Of a stretch of DNA of 64,000 bases, positions 1-10,090 are shown one piece after another (the stretch's first letter is position 1; each line of letters begins with the position of its first letter). The notes below the pieces were generated by a model. That model made no database searches and was not told the origin of the DNA. It was given only the letters and a program-made list of their open reading frames with translations. Source of the DNA: Leptobrachium leishanense. Its lineage: Eukaryota; Chordata; Amphibia; Anura; Megophryidae. Made by a program: the position numbers and the translations under genes. The stretch covers positions 58,470,735 to 58,534,734 of the forward strand of contig CM019070.1 of NCBI GenBank assembly GCA_009667805.1. Reading direction: 5' to 3'.

Positions 1-1604
1 GCAAAAAGAGGCCCATGTGGTAAATAAGAAAAAACGATGCAAAGAGTCCAGAACAGTCGTTAGTCCAGAATAAACAGCGTGGGGGGGGAGAAAAGAGTTC
101 AACCGGGTTGCACCTCTGGGAAATCCAGCGGGAGACCTGCCGCTTTAAGGTCGGCCCAAGCCGTCGCCGGATCCGTGAGCGTGTACGGGACGTTAGCAAA
201 AGTCACAACAAGAGAGCCAGCCAGGCCCTATCTATATCGGATTCCCTTCCTGCGGAGAGTAGCAGTCACGTCCCTAAAACGCCTACGGGCCATTAAGGTT
301 AAGAATGGGAGGTCGTGGTATAGGGCAAGTGTGGAGCCTTCAAACTGTACAGGGTCCCGGGCACCAGGGGTGGTCATAAGTTTCACCTTCAGGGACACGT
401 CTCGGAAAGACACTACAACATCCTTAGGCGTACCCTTACCAGCCGTCGTCGGACGCCGGATCCGAAACACCGAACCCACCACCTCAGGTGTGTCGGGGGA
501 CAGTCCAGCAACTTGTAGTACCAAGCGGGTCACATAGGGCTGTAAGTCCTCAGCTGGCACTGAATCCGGAATGCCCCTGACCCTAATATTCCTGCGCCGG
601 TGTCTGGACTCCAACGTCTCCACCGAGCGGGACAAAATCTCAACCTGAGATCGAAGAGCAGCCAACTGACCGTGGAGGAGTGTTTGTTCTGCTACTACTT
701 CTGCGGTCGTCACTTTCACCTCTGCCACCTGTGCGCGTATCTCTCCCACCTCCACCCGAACCGCCGCTACCTCAGGTCTCCACATGTCCCTGATGTCCTC
801 CATTAATCTGCGAAGGTCACCCTTCGTGGAGGGAAGATGATCATCTCCCCCCAGGGAGGGAATCACAGGCAAGCCCTTTTCCGGACCATACGACCCGGCC
901 TGATCCCTTGGCACACTGGACTTCGGCGTCGATCCCTGTCGCTGACCTGACGTCACGCTACCGTCTGCGGAGAGATGTTGGTCCTCATCAGATTCCCCCT
1001 CCGAAGACCCCCGAGTGGGCGCTTGGGCCGTCTCAGAAGCCGCTGACGCAGCTTTACGCTTTTTCTGCGCCCTTTTTTTTGCGGCAGCCGAAAGGGGTCG
1101 CATACCCTGAGATTGTGATGGGGGAGTAATCCACGACATTCCAAAGTCACCTCCGCGTGGCCAAGAGCAATCTTCGTCAGCAGACGATCCATATCCCGGA
1201 GGGAGAGAGGAAGAAGCCATGGCACCTATGTTCAGCAACCCACCTGACAAAGAGTCTCTGATGTCCTGCTGTCGAGGACCCTTCTTCTGAGTTGGACGTT
1301 TGGGCATTCTCAATCGTCGCCAGGTATGAGGAAGCAGGGCTCAAGAGAAACTCCGCTGAGGCGCCCGAGGACATCCAAAATGGCCGCAAGTGCTAGGCCC
1401 AAATCTCCCCCCGACCAGAAAAAACAGCCGTGCGGCGCTCCAATTATGGAGAAACGGTAACCCCGGGTCCAGGTCGGGTCCCTGAAGGCAACCAGGTGCA
1501 GTAATTGGGCAAACGAGCAGTAGATTCAGCTGTACAGCCGAGTCTGCAGCGGAGCTGCCTGAAAACGTGTCTGCTCGTTGCCGCGGTTAGCTCCGCCTCC
1601 TTTG
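1..1604 (-). mobile_element. L1/Tx1-type LINE, 5' portion (5' UTR plus ORF1)
   Basis: The minus strand carries a GC-rich 5' UTR (about 1314-1604) followed by an L1-type ORF1. The rest of the element (ORF2, 3' end) would lie left of the window. At about 1604 it abuts a CR1 LINE on the same strand that stops abruptly short of its own 3' end, which suggests the L1 inserted into the CR1 and that the missing CR1 tail lies beyond the left edge. That nesting is inference because the other junction is not visible. Confidence 0.8.
99..1313 (-). pseudogene. L1 ORF1 protein (RNA-binding chaperone), one in-frame stop
   Basis: The open part (228-1313) encodes 361 residues: a low-complexity basic/acidic N-terminal third, a heptad-like coiled coil around residues 165-225, and the RRM-type core beginning near LESRHRRRNIRVRGIPD. 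It ends in ARRRFRDVTATLRRKGIRYR and then TAG (228-230), where L1 ORF1 proteins normally have Trp and a C-terminal domain. The frame stays open for 42 more codons after this TAG, contains a CTD-like VPYTLTDPATAW stretch, and ends at TGA 99-101. So the ORF1 is full length (about 404 codons) with a single nonsense change. ORF1p trimers coat LINE RNA in the cytoplasmic RNP. Confidence 0.85.
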
Positions 1605-1619
1605 TTTCCTTTTAAATAT

Positions 1620-4143
1620 ACTCCCTTCCTCTACCTTGTGGATTCCCTTTACGTATTTAAATGTTTCTATCATATCTCCTCTGTCTCGTCTTTTTTCCAA
1701 GCTGTACATGTTAAGATCATTAAGCCTTTCCTGGTAACTTTTCTCCTTCAAGCCGTACACCATTGAACTCTCTCTAAGATGTCTATATCCTTCTGGAGAT
1801 ACGGTCTCCAGTGCTGCACACAGTACTCCAAATGAGGTCTCACCAGTGCTCTGTACAGTGGCATGAGCACTTCCCTTTTCCTATTGCTAATACCTCTCCC
1901 TATACAACCAAGCATTCTGCTAGCATTTCCTGCTGCTCTATTACATTGACTTCTTACCCTTAGATCCTCTGAAATAATAACCCCTAAATCCCTTTCCTCA
2001 GATGTTGAGGTTAGGACTGTATCAAATATTCTATATTCAGCCCTTGGGTTTTTACGTCCCAGGTGCATTATCTTGCACTTATCCACATTAAAACTCAATT
2101 GCCACAGCTCCGACCATTGTTTTAGTTTACCTAAATCATTTGTCATTTGGCTGATCCCTCCAGGAACGGAACGTCAACCCTGTTGCAAATCTTTGTGTCA
2201 TCAGCAAAAAGACATACTTTTCCATTAATACCTTCTGCAATATCACTAATAAAAATATTAAAGAGAATGGGTCCAAGTATAACAAGACCTTGCGTCGAAT
2301 AAACTCCATTTACCACAACCCTCTGTTGCCTGTCACTCAGCCACTGCCTAATCCATTCAACAATATTGGAATCCAAGCTCAAAGATTGCAATTTATTGAT
2401 AAGCCTTCTATGCGGAACAGTATCAAAAGCCTTACTGAAATCTAAATAAGCAATGTCTACTGCACCACCTGTGTCTATTATTTTTGTTACCCAATCAAAA
2501 AAATCAATAAGATTAGTTTGGCATGATCTCCCTGAGGTAAACCCATATTGTTTCTGATCCTGTAATCTATGTGTTTTTAGATGTTCAACAATCCTTTCCT
2601 TTAACATGGTTTCCATTAATTTCCCCACTACTGATGTAAGACTAACTGGCCTATAGTTCCCCGATTCCTCCCTACTACCCTTCTTGTAAATGGGCACAAC
2701 ATTTGCTAATTTCCAGTCTTCTGGGACGACTCCCGTTAACAAGGATTGGTTAAATAAATCTGTTAACGGTTTTGTTATTATACCACTGAGCTCTTTTAAT
2801 AATTTAGGGTGGATCCCATCAGGCCCCATTGACTTGTCTTTACTTTAGACAGCTGCTGTAGAACCTCCTCCTCTGTAAACTCATGTGTAAATGTCTCGTT
2901 AGTGTTTTCTCCTAACTGAGGTCCCTTTCCTTCCTCTTCTTCTGCAAAGACTGAACAAAAATATTCATTGAGGCAGTCAGCGAGACTTTTATGCTCTTCT
3001 ACATACCTTCCTTCCTTTGTTTTTAATCTAACTAATCCTTGTTTTACTTTTCTTTTCTCGTTTATGTATCTAAAAAATGTTTTGTCCCCCTTTTTTACTG
3101 ACTGAGCTATTTTCTCTTCTGCGTGTGCTTTGGAAGCTCTTATAAATTGCTTTGCCTCTTTCTGCCTAATCTTATAGGTTTGCCTGAGTTTTTTTATAAT
3201 TATTGAATGCTATCTTTTTGTTCTTCACTATTTTGGCCACTTCTGCAGCGTACCACAGTGGTTTCTTCCCTTTTTTGTTTTTGCTAACAAGCCGAATGCA
3301 ATTGCCTGTGGCCTTCAATAATGCCTCCTTTAAATAATCCCATTTCTCCTGGACTCCCTTTAAACTCCTCCAGTCTGATAATGACTCATTCACACAAAAT
3401 CTCATTTTAGAAAAATCTGTTTTTTTAAAGTCTAAAACTTTTGTTTTTGTGTGGTGCGGCTCCATCCCTGTTCTTATATTAAACCACACTGACTGGTGAT
3501 CACTAGATCCCAAATTTTCACCTACAACAACGTCTGATACCAAACCTCCATTTGTGAGTATTAAATCCAATATGGCCTCTTTACGGGTCGGCTCCTCAAC
3601 TACTTATGTTAGAGATAATCCCAGTAGGGAGTTTAGAATATTTGTACTCCTGGTGCACCCAGCTATTTTGGTTTTCCAGTTCACATCAGGAAGATTAAAG
3701 TCCCCCATGATAATAACTTCCCCCTTCATTCCCATTTTGGCTATTTCCTCAAACAGCAGATTTTCTAGCTCTTCTACTTGTCCAGGGGGTCTATAGATCA
3801 CACCTACACGAGCTACTGTATGATTGACAAATTTTAGCGTAACCCAAACTGACTCTATGTTCACCTCGCTCACTTTTTTTTGGTTTGTTTTTATGTTGTT
3901 TTTCACATACAGGGCCACTCCTCCTCCTTTCCTACCTTCTCTGTCTTTTCTATATAAAGAGTACCCTGGTATTGTTATGTCCCAGTTATTTTTCTCACTG
4001 AACCATGTCTCAGTAACCGCCACTAAATCTACTTTTTCAGCTGCCATCATTGCCTCCAGTTCATTGATTTTATTGACTAAACTGCGAGCATTTATAGACA
4101 CGACTCTGAGCTTGTCATTTTTTACCCCGCATGTTGCTTGCAC
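1620..4143 (-). pseudogene. CR1 ORF2 (endonuclease plus reverse transcriptase), broken
   Basis: At 3604-4143 there is an APE-type endonuclease: LRVVSINARSLVNKINEL, the VTETWF motif, GVIYRPP and IIMGDFNLPDVNW. It ends at TAA 3604-3606; the same frame resumes at 3570 with DLILTNGG and the SSDHQSVWF motif (SDH box). At 2143-2829 the RT palm and fingers read GPDGIHPKLLKEL, NYRPVSLTS, LDFSKAFDTVPH and the catalytic LFADDTK. The thumb and C-terminal region continue in another frame (1748-2146). In-frame stops and at least one frameshift separate these blocks. The enzyme would nick target DNA and prime cDNA synthesis from the LINE 3' end. Confidence 0.85.
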
Positions 4144-5089
4144 CCTCCGATTTAGTTTTGGGGGACAATCGGGCAGATTGTTTTTTACCCTTTTGCCCCC
4201 CCTCCCAGTTTAAATATTCCTTTGTGAAACCGTTGAACTTCTCACTGAGAACATATGTTCCCCTATGAGTAAGATGCAAACCATCTTTTTTATACAGTTC
4301 CTTTCTGCTCCAATTAGAGCTATCATGGGACACAAAGCCAAATCCTTGCTCCCGACACCATTCCCGAAGCCACAAATTAAATTCCCTATTGCGCATCTGC
4401 CTATCCTGAATGTTATGCACAGGCAGAACTTCAGAGAATGACACAGTGGATGCAATCTGCTGTATTTCACCTCCAAGAACACAAATCTTCCTTAATCTCA
4501 GAAACCCCATTGCTAGCCAAGTCATTTGTCCCTAGATGGACTAGAACGTCCACTTCCCCTTGCTGCTTTGCTTGACAATATTGAGAATACGTCTCTTGTC
4601 TCTACGAGCAGTAGCCCCAGGAAGACATCTCACCAAACCACTACTCTCCAGCTCAACACCTCTTATGATAGAATCCCCCAGCAACAATTGCCTTCTATCA
4701 AGTCCCACCTTTTCCTTTTTGTCCTTGGTTGCAGTCCTGCATACCTTAGGCATAGGGGATGGTGGTTCCTGAACTATGGTGTCTGAGCCTACTTCTGTCT
4801 TACCACTACACTCTGAAAGTGCCTCAAAAGAATTAAGAAGAGCCACAGACTGTGGGACATGCCTTCTATCCACAACTCTAAGTCTACCAGATCCTACAGT
4901 AGTCCATCTGCAGCTCCTAGGAGGCCTCTGTGGCAGTGGCTTTGTAACAGTCATAGCCTCAGTTTGTCTAACAGATAATTTACAAATCTCAGACTTCAAA
5001 CAGGCAATTTCCTGCTGCAATAAAGAGAACTGCCTACATATCAGGCACACTCCAAACCTCCAAAAATTGGATCTTAAAAACAAATGCAT
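4115..5089 (-). pseudogene. CR1 ORF1 with SGNH/esterase-like domain, two frameshifts
   Basis: 4541-5089 gives a 182-residue open stretch with a Cys-containing N-terminus (VCLICRQ), a short coiled coil and esterase block I (LLLGDSIIRGVE). The frame breaks near 4555-4562; the neighbouring frame gives VDVLVHLGTNDLASNG, the GTND block, and closes near 4465. A third frame (4115-4525) supplies FSEVLPV and the C-terminal DGLHLTHRGTYVL block (Asp-His part of the triad). The three blocks in the right order make an esterase-type CR1 ORF1 very likely. Its cellular role in CR1 is thought to be membrane or RNP association; that is family knowledge, not seen here. Confidence 0.8.
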
Positions 5090-5209
5090 GACGGCTCTTA
5101 CACTGGACTAAGCCTGCCATTATAAAAGAATGGATTTAAAACCAGCAAATCTTACCTTTTTGTAGGTTTTCTACATCCTGTCTAACCTCAAACTACCTCC
5201 AGAGAATCT

Positions 5210-5520
5210 CCAGAATATCTCTAAGTGCTCACTTAGAAGGCTTCACAAGCACTATTAGACAAGCTAATACTAGCAAGCTTTATATAGTCACCTAAGAACA
5301 CCTCCCCCAGCAAGTCGTGGAAAAGCTTAACCTCTTAGCAAATAGCACCCAATTGATTCCAATTCTATGCTAATCAGTAAGAAAAATGAGTCACCAGCCT
5401 AACCTAATTTACTCACCAGACCTAACTTAAAACCTTAAGATGAATAGAAAAGATCTGTTTGAAACAAAAATCAAAATCGCTCGCCAGAATATCTCTAAGT
5501 GCTCACTTGGAAGGCTTGCA
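5210..5520 (-). repeat. Direct repeat in the CR1 5' UTR
   Basis: About 35 bp beginning ccagaatatctctaagtgct occurs at 5210-5246 and again at 5484-5520, with a partial third piece (cttagaaggcttca) immediately after the second. Tandemly reiterated 5' UTR units are a plausible internal promoter of the LINE; that role is inference. Confidence 0.55.
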
Positions 5521-5760
5521 CTTAGAAGGCTTCAACTATTTGTTACCATTCAGAATAGGCAAGCCAACCAGTCAGAAGGCTGTATGCTATGCATACAAGA
5601 GATTTCCTGCCCTGAAGAGTTATTTTGTATAAGGCCCTCCATGGCATTAACACATTTTTTAAGCCTTGCAGATTTTTTGTATTCCATCTTCTTTTTTTTA
5701 AGTCATGCCAGTTTATCATGGGAATGTTATCTACCATTATCCCAATGTCACTAGCAGGTC

Positions 5761-6060
5761 TATTCACTAAAGGTGAAACTCAGGAGAACTGGCAGGAGAA
5801 GTGAAAATATTCTATACTCACAAATCACTTCCAAACGTCCGTGCCCTGTGTCTGACTTGGAAAAGTGCAATCACAGTCACCTAATTGCAGGCGCAGATGG
5901 TATTAATTGACAGTGAACATGTGGGGACAAACAAATCGGTGTTTACTTAATTGCAAACACACATGTCATTGGGAAAACATAAAGTCCATATTATCCATGC
6001 AGTAATAATAACATGATTTCAGTAACTTCGTACCAATTCACTCACTGAGCGTTTGAAGTA
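5761..6060. other. Gap, nothing recognised
   Basis: Low-complexity-free sequence between the CR1 5' end and the PLE tail. No coding region, terminal repeat or tandem array was recognised. Confidence 0.5.
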
Positions 6061-6193
6061 ACAGGCATATAAAAGGTATCTTTTGATGTTACCACTTTGC
6101 CGATATCCTCTGGTATACCCCGCGTCACAGGACCACCATGGAAGCCGGTTTTAAAAGGTTTATTTGGGACACATCACGATACAAAACAGCAAA

Positions 6194-6240
6194 TCTCCAA
6201 CGTGTTTCGTCCTTGTATTATACAGACTTCATCAGGGAGA
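6194..6240 (-). ncRNA. Hammerhead ribozyme-like motif in PLE tail (copy 1)
   Basis: Read on the minus strand: stem I TCTCC/GGAGA (5 bp, 6236-6240 with 6194-6198), core CTGATGA, an extra A, stem II GTC..GAC (6225-6227 with 6209-6211) extended by TGTA/TACA, then GAAA, a minimal stem III (AC/GT) and T at the cleavage position. This is the type I order seen in PLE hammerheads. The A between the CUGANGA box and stem II is non-canonical, so self-cleavage is uncertain. Confidence 0.6.
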
Positions 6241-6527
6241 AAACAACATATACAACCTCTCTCATCTCTGACTCTTAAATAATAAACGATTTAACAATTA
6301 ACAAGATTTAATTCGGGCGACTAATCAGTAGATAGTCTACAGCTCTACGGATCCGTCCGTGCTTCCAGTTTCTTGCGTTCCTTTCATTGCGCATGTCCAG
6401 AAACGTTTCAAGCAGAAGTGACGTGACGGAGCTTCTTGTGGCTTGGCATCCCGAAAGCAAGAAATCGGAACTGGATGATTCTGCCGATTAACGGAAAAAA
6501 ATCTAAACTCGGAGAAAGAAACCCTGC

Positions 6528-6815
6528 TTAGAGACAGTTTTTTATATCCATATCAATGTTCAAACCACCTGACTTCCATGTACCCATTTTGTATATCCAC
6601 TCTGTCTCTTTTTTAGCTAAACATTTCACAAAATCCCCTCCTCTCCAGTCTTTCTTTACTAGATCAATCCCTAACCATTTAAAATTCCTTAATGTATATT
6701 GAGAACAATTGTTACAGTGTACTGGGACGCTATGGTCTGTTTTTTCTTTTCTGATGTTTCCCAGATGCTCGAGTATTCTTATTTTCAATTTGCGTGAACA
6801 TGTGGGGTCAGGTGA
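6528..6815 (-). pseudogene. PLE GIY-YIG endonuclease C-terminus, truncated
   Basis: The last ~95 residues of a minus ORF that ends at 6528 read LKIRILEHLGNIRK, HSVPVHCNN, LKWLG-like FKWLGIDLVKKDWRGG, KKETEWIYKMGTW and GLNIDMDIKNCL. This matches, block for block, the end of the second PLE in the window (27700-27870) and the C-terminus expected after a GIY-YIG core. The RT, the GIY and the YIG blocks are missing. Residues encoded upstream of about 6815 in the same ORF look unrelated. Confidence 0.75.
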
Positions 6816-6819
6816 GGAC

Positions 6820-7700
6820 ACATGGAAAAACAGGTCAGAATCTGCGCACGCAACCTTGTTAGCGTTAGGCAGCGCTATCTGTAGTGTAATGTTAGCGCAT
6901 CGCATGGATGCATTAACTGATCGTGTACCAAAACCTGCGAAATACGCTCGGTAGTTGGCAAGCACTAACATATACCACCATATGCTAAGTTTTGGCTGTT
7001 GCGCCTTTTGGCTGTTTTGCTAGGGAGGGACTATGCTTTAGTTTACAACTCTGAAAACAAAATTTCCCTGTTTAGGAATTATTCGGTTTAAGGTTGCTGA
7101 ATTAAGTGAGCTAGTTATTCAAGTTATTTCAGTTTGAGGTGTTTTTGACCTTGAGAGAAATAATTTCCACAGATTTTTTGGGTTTCTATACGCTTGAAGA
7201 ATAACTGACCATTAGACCCCGTGGGTGAGTGACACTCTGGTAGGGAATTATTTTTGTTTCCACATTACCTTATATGAAGTCTGGGCATACAGTGACTCAG
7301 AGTTTATTTGCTTTTAAACTACATTTAGTAAATTTAGAAGATATATCTTTATATTTTGTTTTACGTTATTTATGTGGATTTGTCACTCTTGGCACATTTA
7401 TGTTAAATCTACTTATTTTCTACTTTTCTCCTGTTTCTGTATTTGTTTTGGTTCCATATTTTTCTACACATCCACAATATTTAACATACAAGATTGTGTT
7501 TTTAGATGAATAACTAAAAGGTGAATGCTAAACAAGTGAAAGTCTTCGTATATACACTTCACTTCCCCATAATATTCATTCTCAGAATTGTGTCTAGTAT
7601 TGGCTGAATTTTATTATTTGACGTATACGAAGGGCATTACTCATATTTCACTTCCCTTTATATGCTACAACATTGAAGTTTTCATTGTGTGCATTTTCTT
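6820..7700. other. Gap, nothing recognised
   Basis: AT-rich sequence with no convincing coding region, terminal repeat or tandem array. A GC-richer patch at 6830-6990 resembles fragments of other MITE-like sequence but cannot be assigned. Confidence 0.4.
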
Positions 7701-7865
7701 ATTTTATATGTGCTATAGAGGCTGGGGTTTTGGGCGAAATATAAAATATAACCTTTATTAGTACAAATGGATAAAATTGTCACACAATGCGGCCTACAGT
7801 CGCAGAGTCACAAGACATGGACGAAAAAAAACACAGGAACAATGTCAAGTGCACCAAAACTTGCC

Positions 7866-8060
7866 TTAACCTCCCTGGCGGTATTCCCGAGTGTGACTCG
7901 GGGTTAAATTTCGCTACCGCAAACGGTAACCCCGAGCTACACTCGGGCTGCATACTCACCTCCTCCTGCGCTCCCTTGCTGTCCCCCGCAGTGTGATTGC
8001 TGCAACTTGCTTCCTGGCAACGCTCCCTGCGAGTCACACGATGCAGGGGGCGGGACCAGG
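7866..8060 (+). mobile_element. One end of a TTAA-flanked hairpin MITE
   Basis: TTAA (7866-7869) is followed by CCTCCCTGGCGGTATTCC and a ~21-bp hairpin (7886-7906 with 7927-7947, two mismatches). A TTAA target and a CC start suit piggyBac-like elements. The partner end with the complementary CCAGGGAGG was not found, so the copy is partial; its right limit is a guess. Confidence 0.5.
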
Positions 8061-8568
8061 CAGCAAATCAGAAGACAGTAAAAAAATAAAAAATTCTATG
8101 TATTATCCCCAACAGCATGACTTGCTCATGAACGGCCACTAGGTGGCACTAACAGATCAGAAACAGACCATACATACACATTCTAAGACTGGACTTTACT
8201 GTATATATGGTTTAAAGATCTTTTATATGAAAATATATTTGATAGACTGTATGCATTATAAATGTTGCTGTATAAATAAGAGTGTGCATAATTGAAATAA
8301 TATATCATACCAAGGATATTTACACTGAGGCAATATGCAGTGACTAATATTGCGCCCTTGTTTTCTGAAAGATTTCAGTGTTTTTAGTTTGATTATGTTA
8401 TTGAATATAATTTATTTGCATTATGTTGGATAATTATTTTTGGGATAATAAATTATTATTTCGTGTTTCAAACTTTATCTGACTCAGTGTGTTTACTAGA
8501 CTCTTGCTTGCATGGATTTCAGGGAGTTATTCCTACGGATTACAGGCTTACTATATAAAACATCCTGA

Positions 8569-8625
8569 TGTTGGATAAAAAGTTTAACAATAGCTCTATA
8601 TGATAAACATTTTTTATCCAACATC
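8569..8625. repeat. Hairpin inside the inverted-repeat element
   Basis: Arms of about 20 bp around tgatgttggataaaaa and its complement tttttatccaacatca are separated by about 20 bases. No function assigned. Confidence 0.7.
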
Positions 8626-8822
8626 AGAACTTTCAGGCAAATCCCGGTGTACTTGGCAGCTATTGTTCCTGTTTTTTACTTTGTTGTATGGTTTTTCGTC
8701 CATGTCTTGTGACTCTGCGACTCCAGGCCGCATTGTGTGAAATTTTTATCCATATATACTAATAAAAGGTTATATTTTTTGCTATTTCACCCGAAACCCA
8801 TCCTCTACTCGCACATATATAT

Positions 8823-9245
8823 TGATACGTTCCAGTGGTTACCTCCCAAAGGACTGGGCTACTGCTTCCATATACATTCCTCTTGTTCTACCAGTCGGTA
8901 GCACCGTTTTGGTTGCATTCAATCTTTGTAACCCCTGCAGTATATTTAAGAGGCTTTGAAGTTAAAAAAAAAAAAATTAACATAATTATAGGTCTACACT
9001 CTCCTAGTAATATATTACCCATTCCATCATATATTTTTTGGAATTTGACAATGTTTAAAGTTTATGTTCAGTTCATAGGTTTTTGATTTCCTTATGCACT
9101 TCACCACTTGTATCATATGATCTTACAATGGTTGAATTTATAAAATTATTAATTAGGTGTTGGAACGAGTATTATAATATTATTTATTTTGGTGTAATAT
9201 TTCACTGCTAATTGTTTTAGGTATATAATTATATTTTACAACTTA
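8823..9245. other. AT-rich gap
   Basis: No supported gene or repeat boundary. Confidence 0.4.
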
Positions 9246-9249
9246 TATA

Positions 9250-9630
9250 CAGGGAGGGAAAAAATTATTTCATCCCCAGCTGATTTTGTACTTTTGCCCA
9301 CTGACAAAGAAATGATCAGTCTATAATTTTATTGTTAGGTTTATTTTAACATTGACAGACAGAACAACAACATCCAGAAAAACGCATTTAAAAAAAGTTA
9401 TAAATTGATTTGCATCCACAACCCATTTTCAATACCCTGGCGGAAGGAAGGAGGTTCTCCCCAAGATTTGACGGTACATGGTCCCATCCATCATCCCTTT
9501 TGATGCGGTGAAGATGTCCTGTCCACTTAGCAGCAAAACACCCCCAAAACATAATGTTTCCACCTCTGTGTTTGACAGAGGGGATGGTGTTCTTGGGGTC
9601 ATAGGCAGCATTCCTCAAATCATGCAAAAA
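9250..9630 (-). mobile_element. Tc1/mariner fragment
   Basis: A terminal sequence starting CAGGGAGGGAAAAAATT next to TA (9248-9249) is followed on the minus strand by the middle of a Tc1-type transposase: [22 protein letters not shown] (9480-9600, written here in parts of one frame). The helix-turn-helix, both outer catalytic residues and the opposite terminal repeat are missing, so this is an internally deleted or truncated remnant. The following 9631-9970 shows nothing further that can be assigned. Confidence 0.65.
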
Positions 9631-10090
9631 CTGTGGAAGGAGCTGCAGAAGAATACTGGGAAGGTCTCTCCACCCTCTGCACCCACCATAAAAGGATGGA
9701 GTCCAGGAGCTGATAGCTGCAGCATTGTGCAGCTCCGCTATTGGTATCTGCCTGAGGCTCACAATCATTCCGGTCAGCTCGGACTGAATTAGCCCAGTAA
9801 CAGGGAGCAGGTAAGAGAAATCAGCTTGTGCCAAATTTCTCCTTTACCAGCTCTCTGTTACCGTCTAGAGTGGAATCCGGTCCCAGCTTGCCATGTGGTT
9901 TCTTTTTTACCTTTTTCAGCCTTCATATATATGATAATTATCAATGGGCTCTATGTGGGATGTTAGGTTGTGTCAGGGTGGTACCAGGCATGAGCCTAGG
10001 TGGGACCCAAAGTTCAGTATATGTTTCCCAGGCGCTGGGGTTGAATGAGTTAACACAGACACTGGATACAAATGCAGATAAACGTATATT

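Larger units (their letters stand above)
1605..5760 (-). mobile_element. CR1-clade LINE, 3'-interrupted copy
   Basis: The minus strand holds, in order from about 5760 down, a 5' UTR with a direct repeat, an ORF1 with an esterase-like domain, and an ORF2 with endonuclease and reverse transcriptase. It stops at about 1605, still inside the C-terminal part of ORF2 (a YQERLNDLNMYSLEKRRDRG-like stretch is readable at 1650-1745). CR1 elements are non-LTR retrotransposons common in reptiles, birds and amphibians. The reading frames are broken in several places, so this copy is dead. The 5' limit near 5760 is approximate. Confidence 0.85.
6061..6815 (-). mobile_element. Penelope-like element, 5'-truncated 3' end
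   Basis: The minus strand holds the C-terminal part of a PLE polyprotein (6528 to about 6815) followed by a 3' region with a hammerhead-like motif (6194-6240). PLEs carry a reverse transcriptase joined to a GIY-YIG endonuclease and often have hammerhead ribozymes in their terminal repeats. Homology starts abruptly at about 6815, the expected outcome of incomplete target-primed reverse transcription. Confidence 0.8.
7704..8822. mobile_element. Element bounded by ~150-bp inverted repeats
   Basis: 7704-7854 and the reverse complement of 8646-8822 match over about 150 bp, including the blocks acacaatgcggcct, gtcgcagagtcacaagacat and ggacgaaaaa. The ~790-bp interior has no transposase and holds a TTAA-type MITE end (7866 on) and a separate hairpin (8569-8625). 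It could be a foldback-type DNA transposon or a pair of inverted PLE/LTR ends; no target duplication was identified. Confidence 0.6.
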
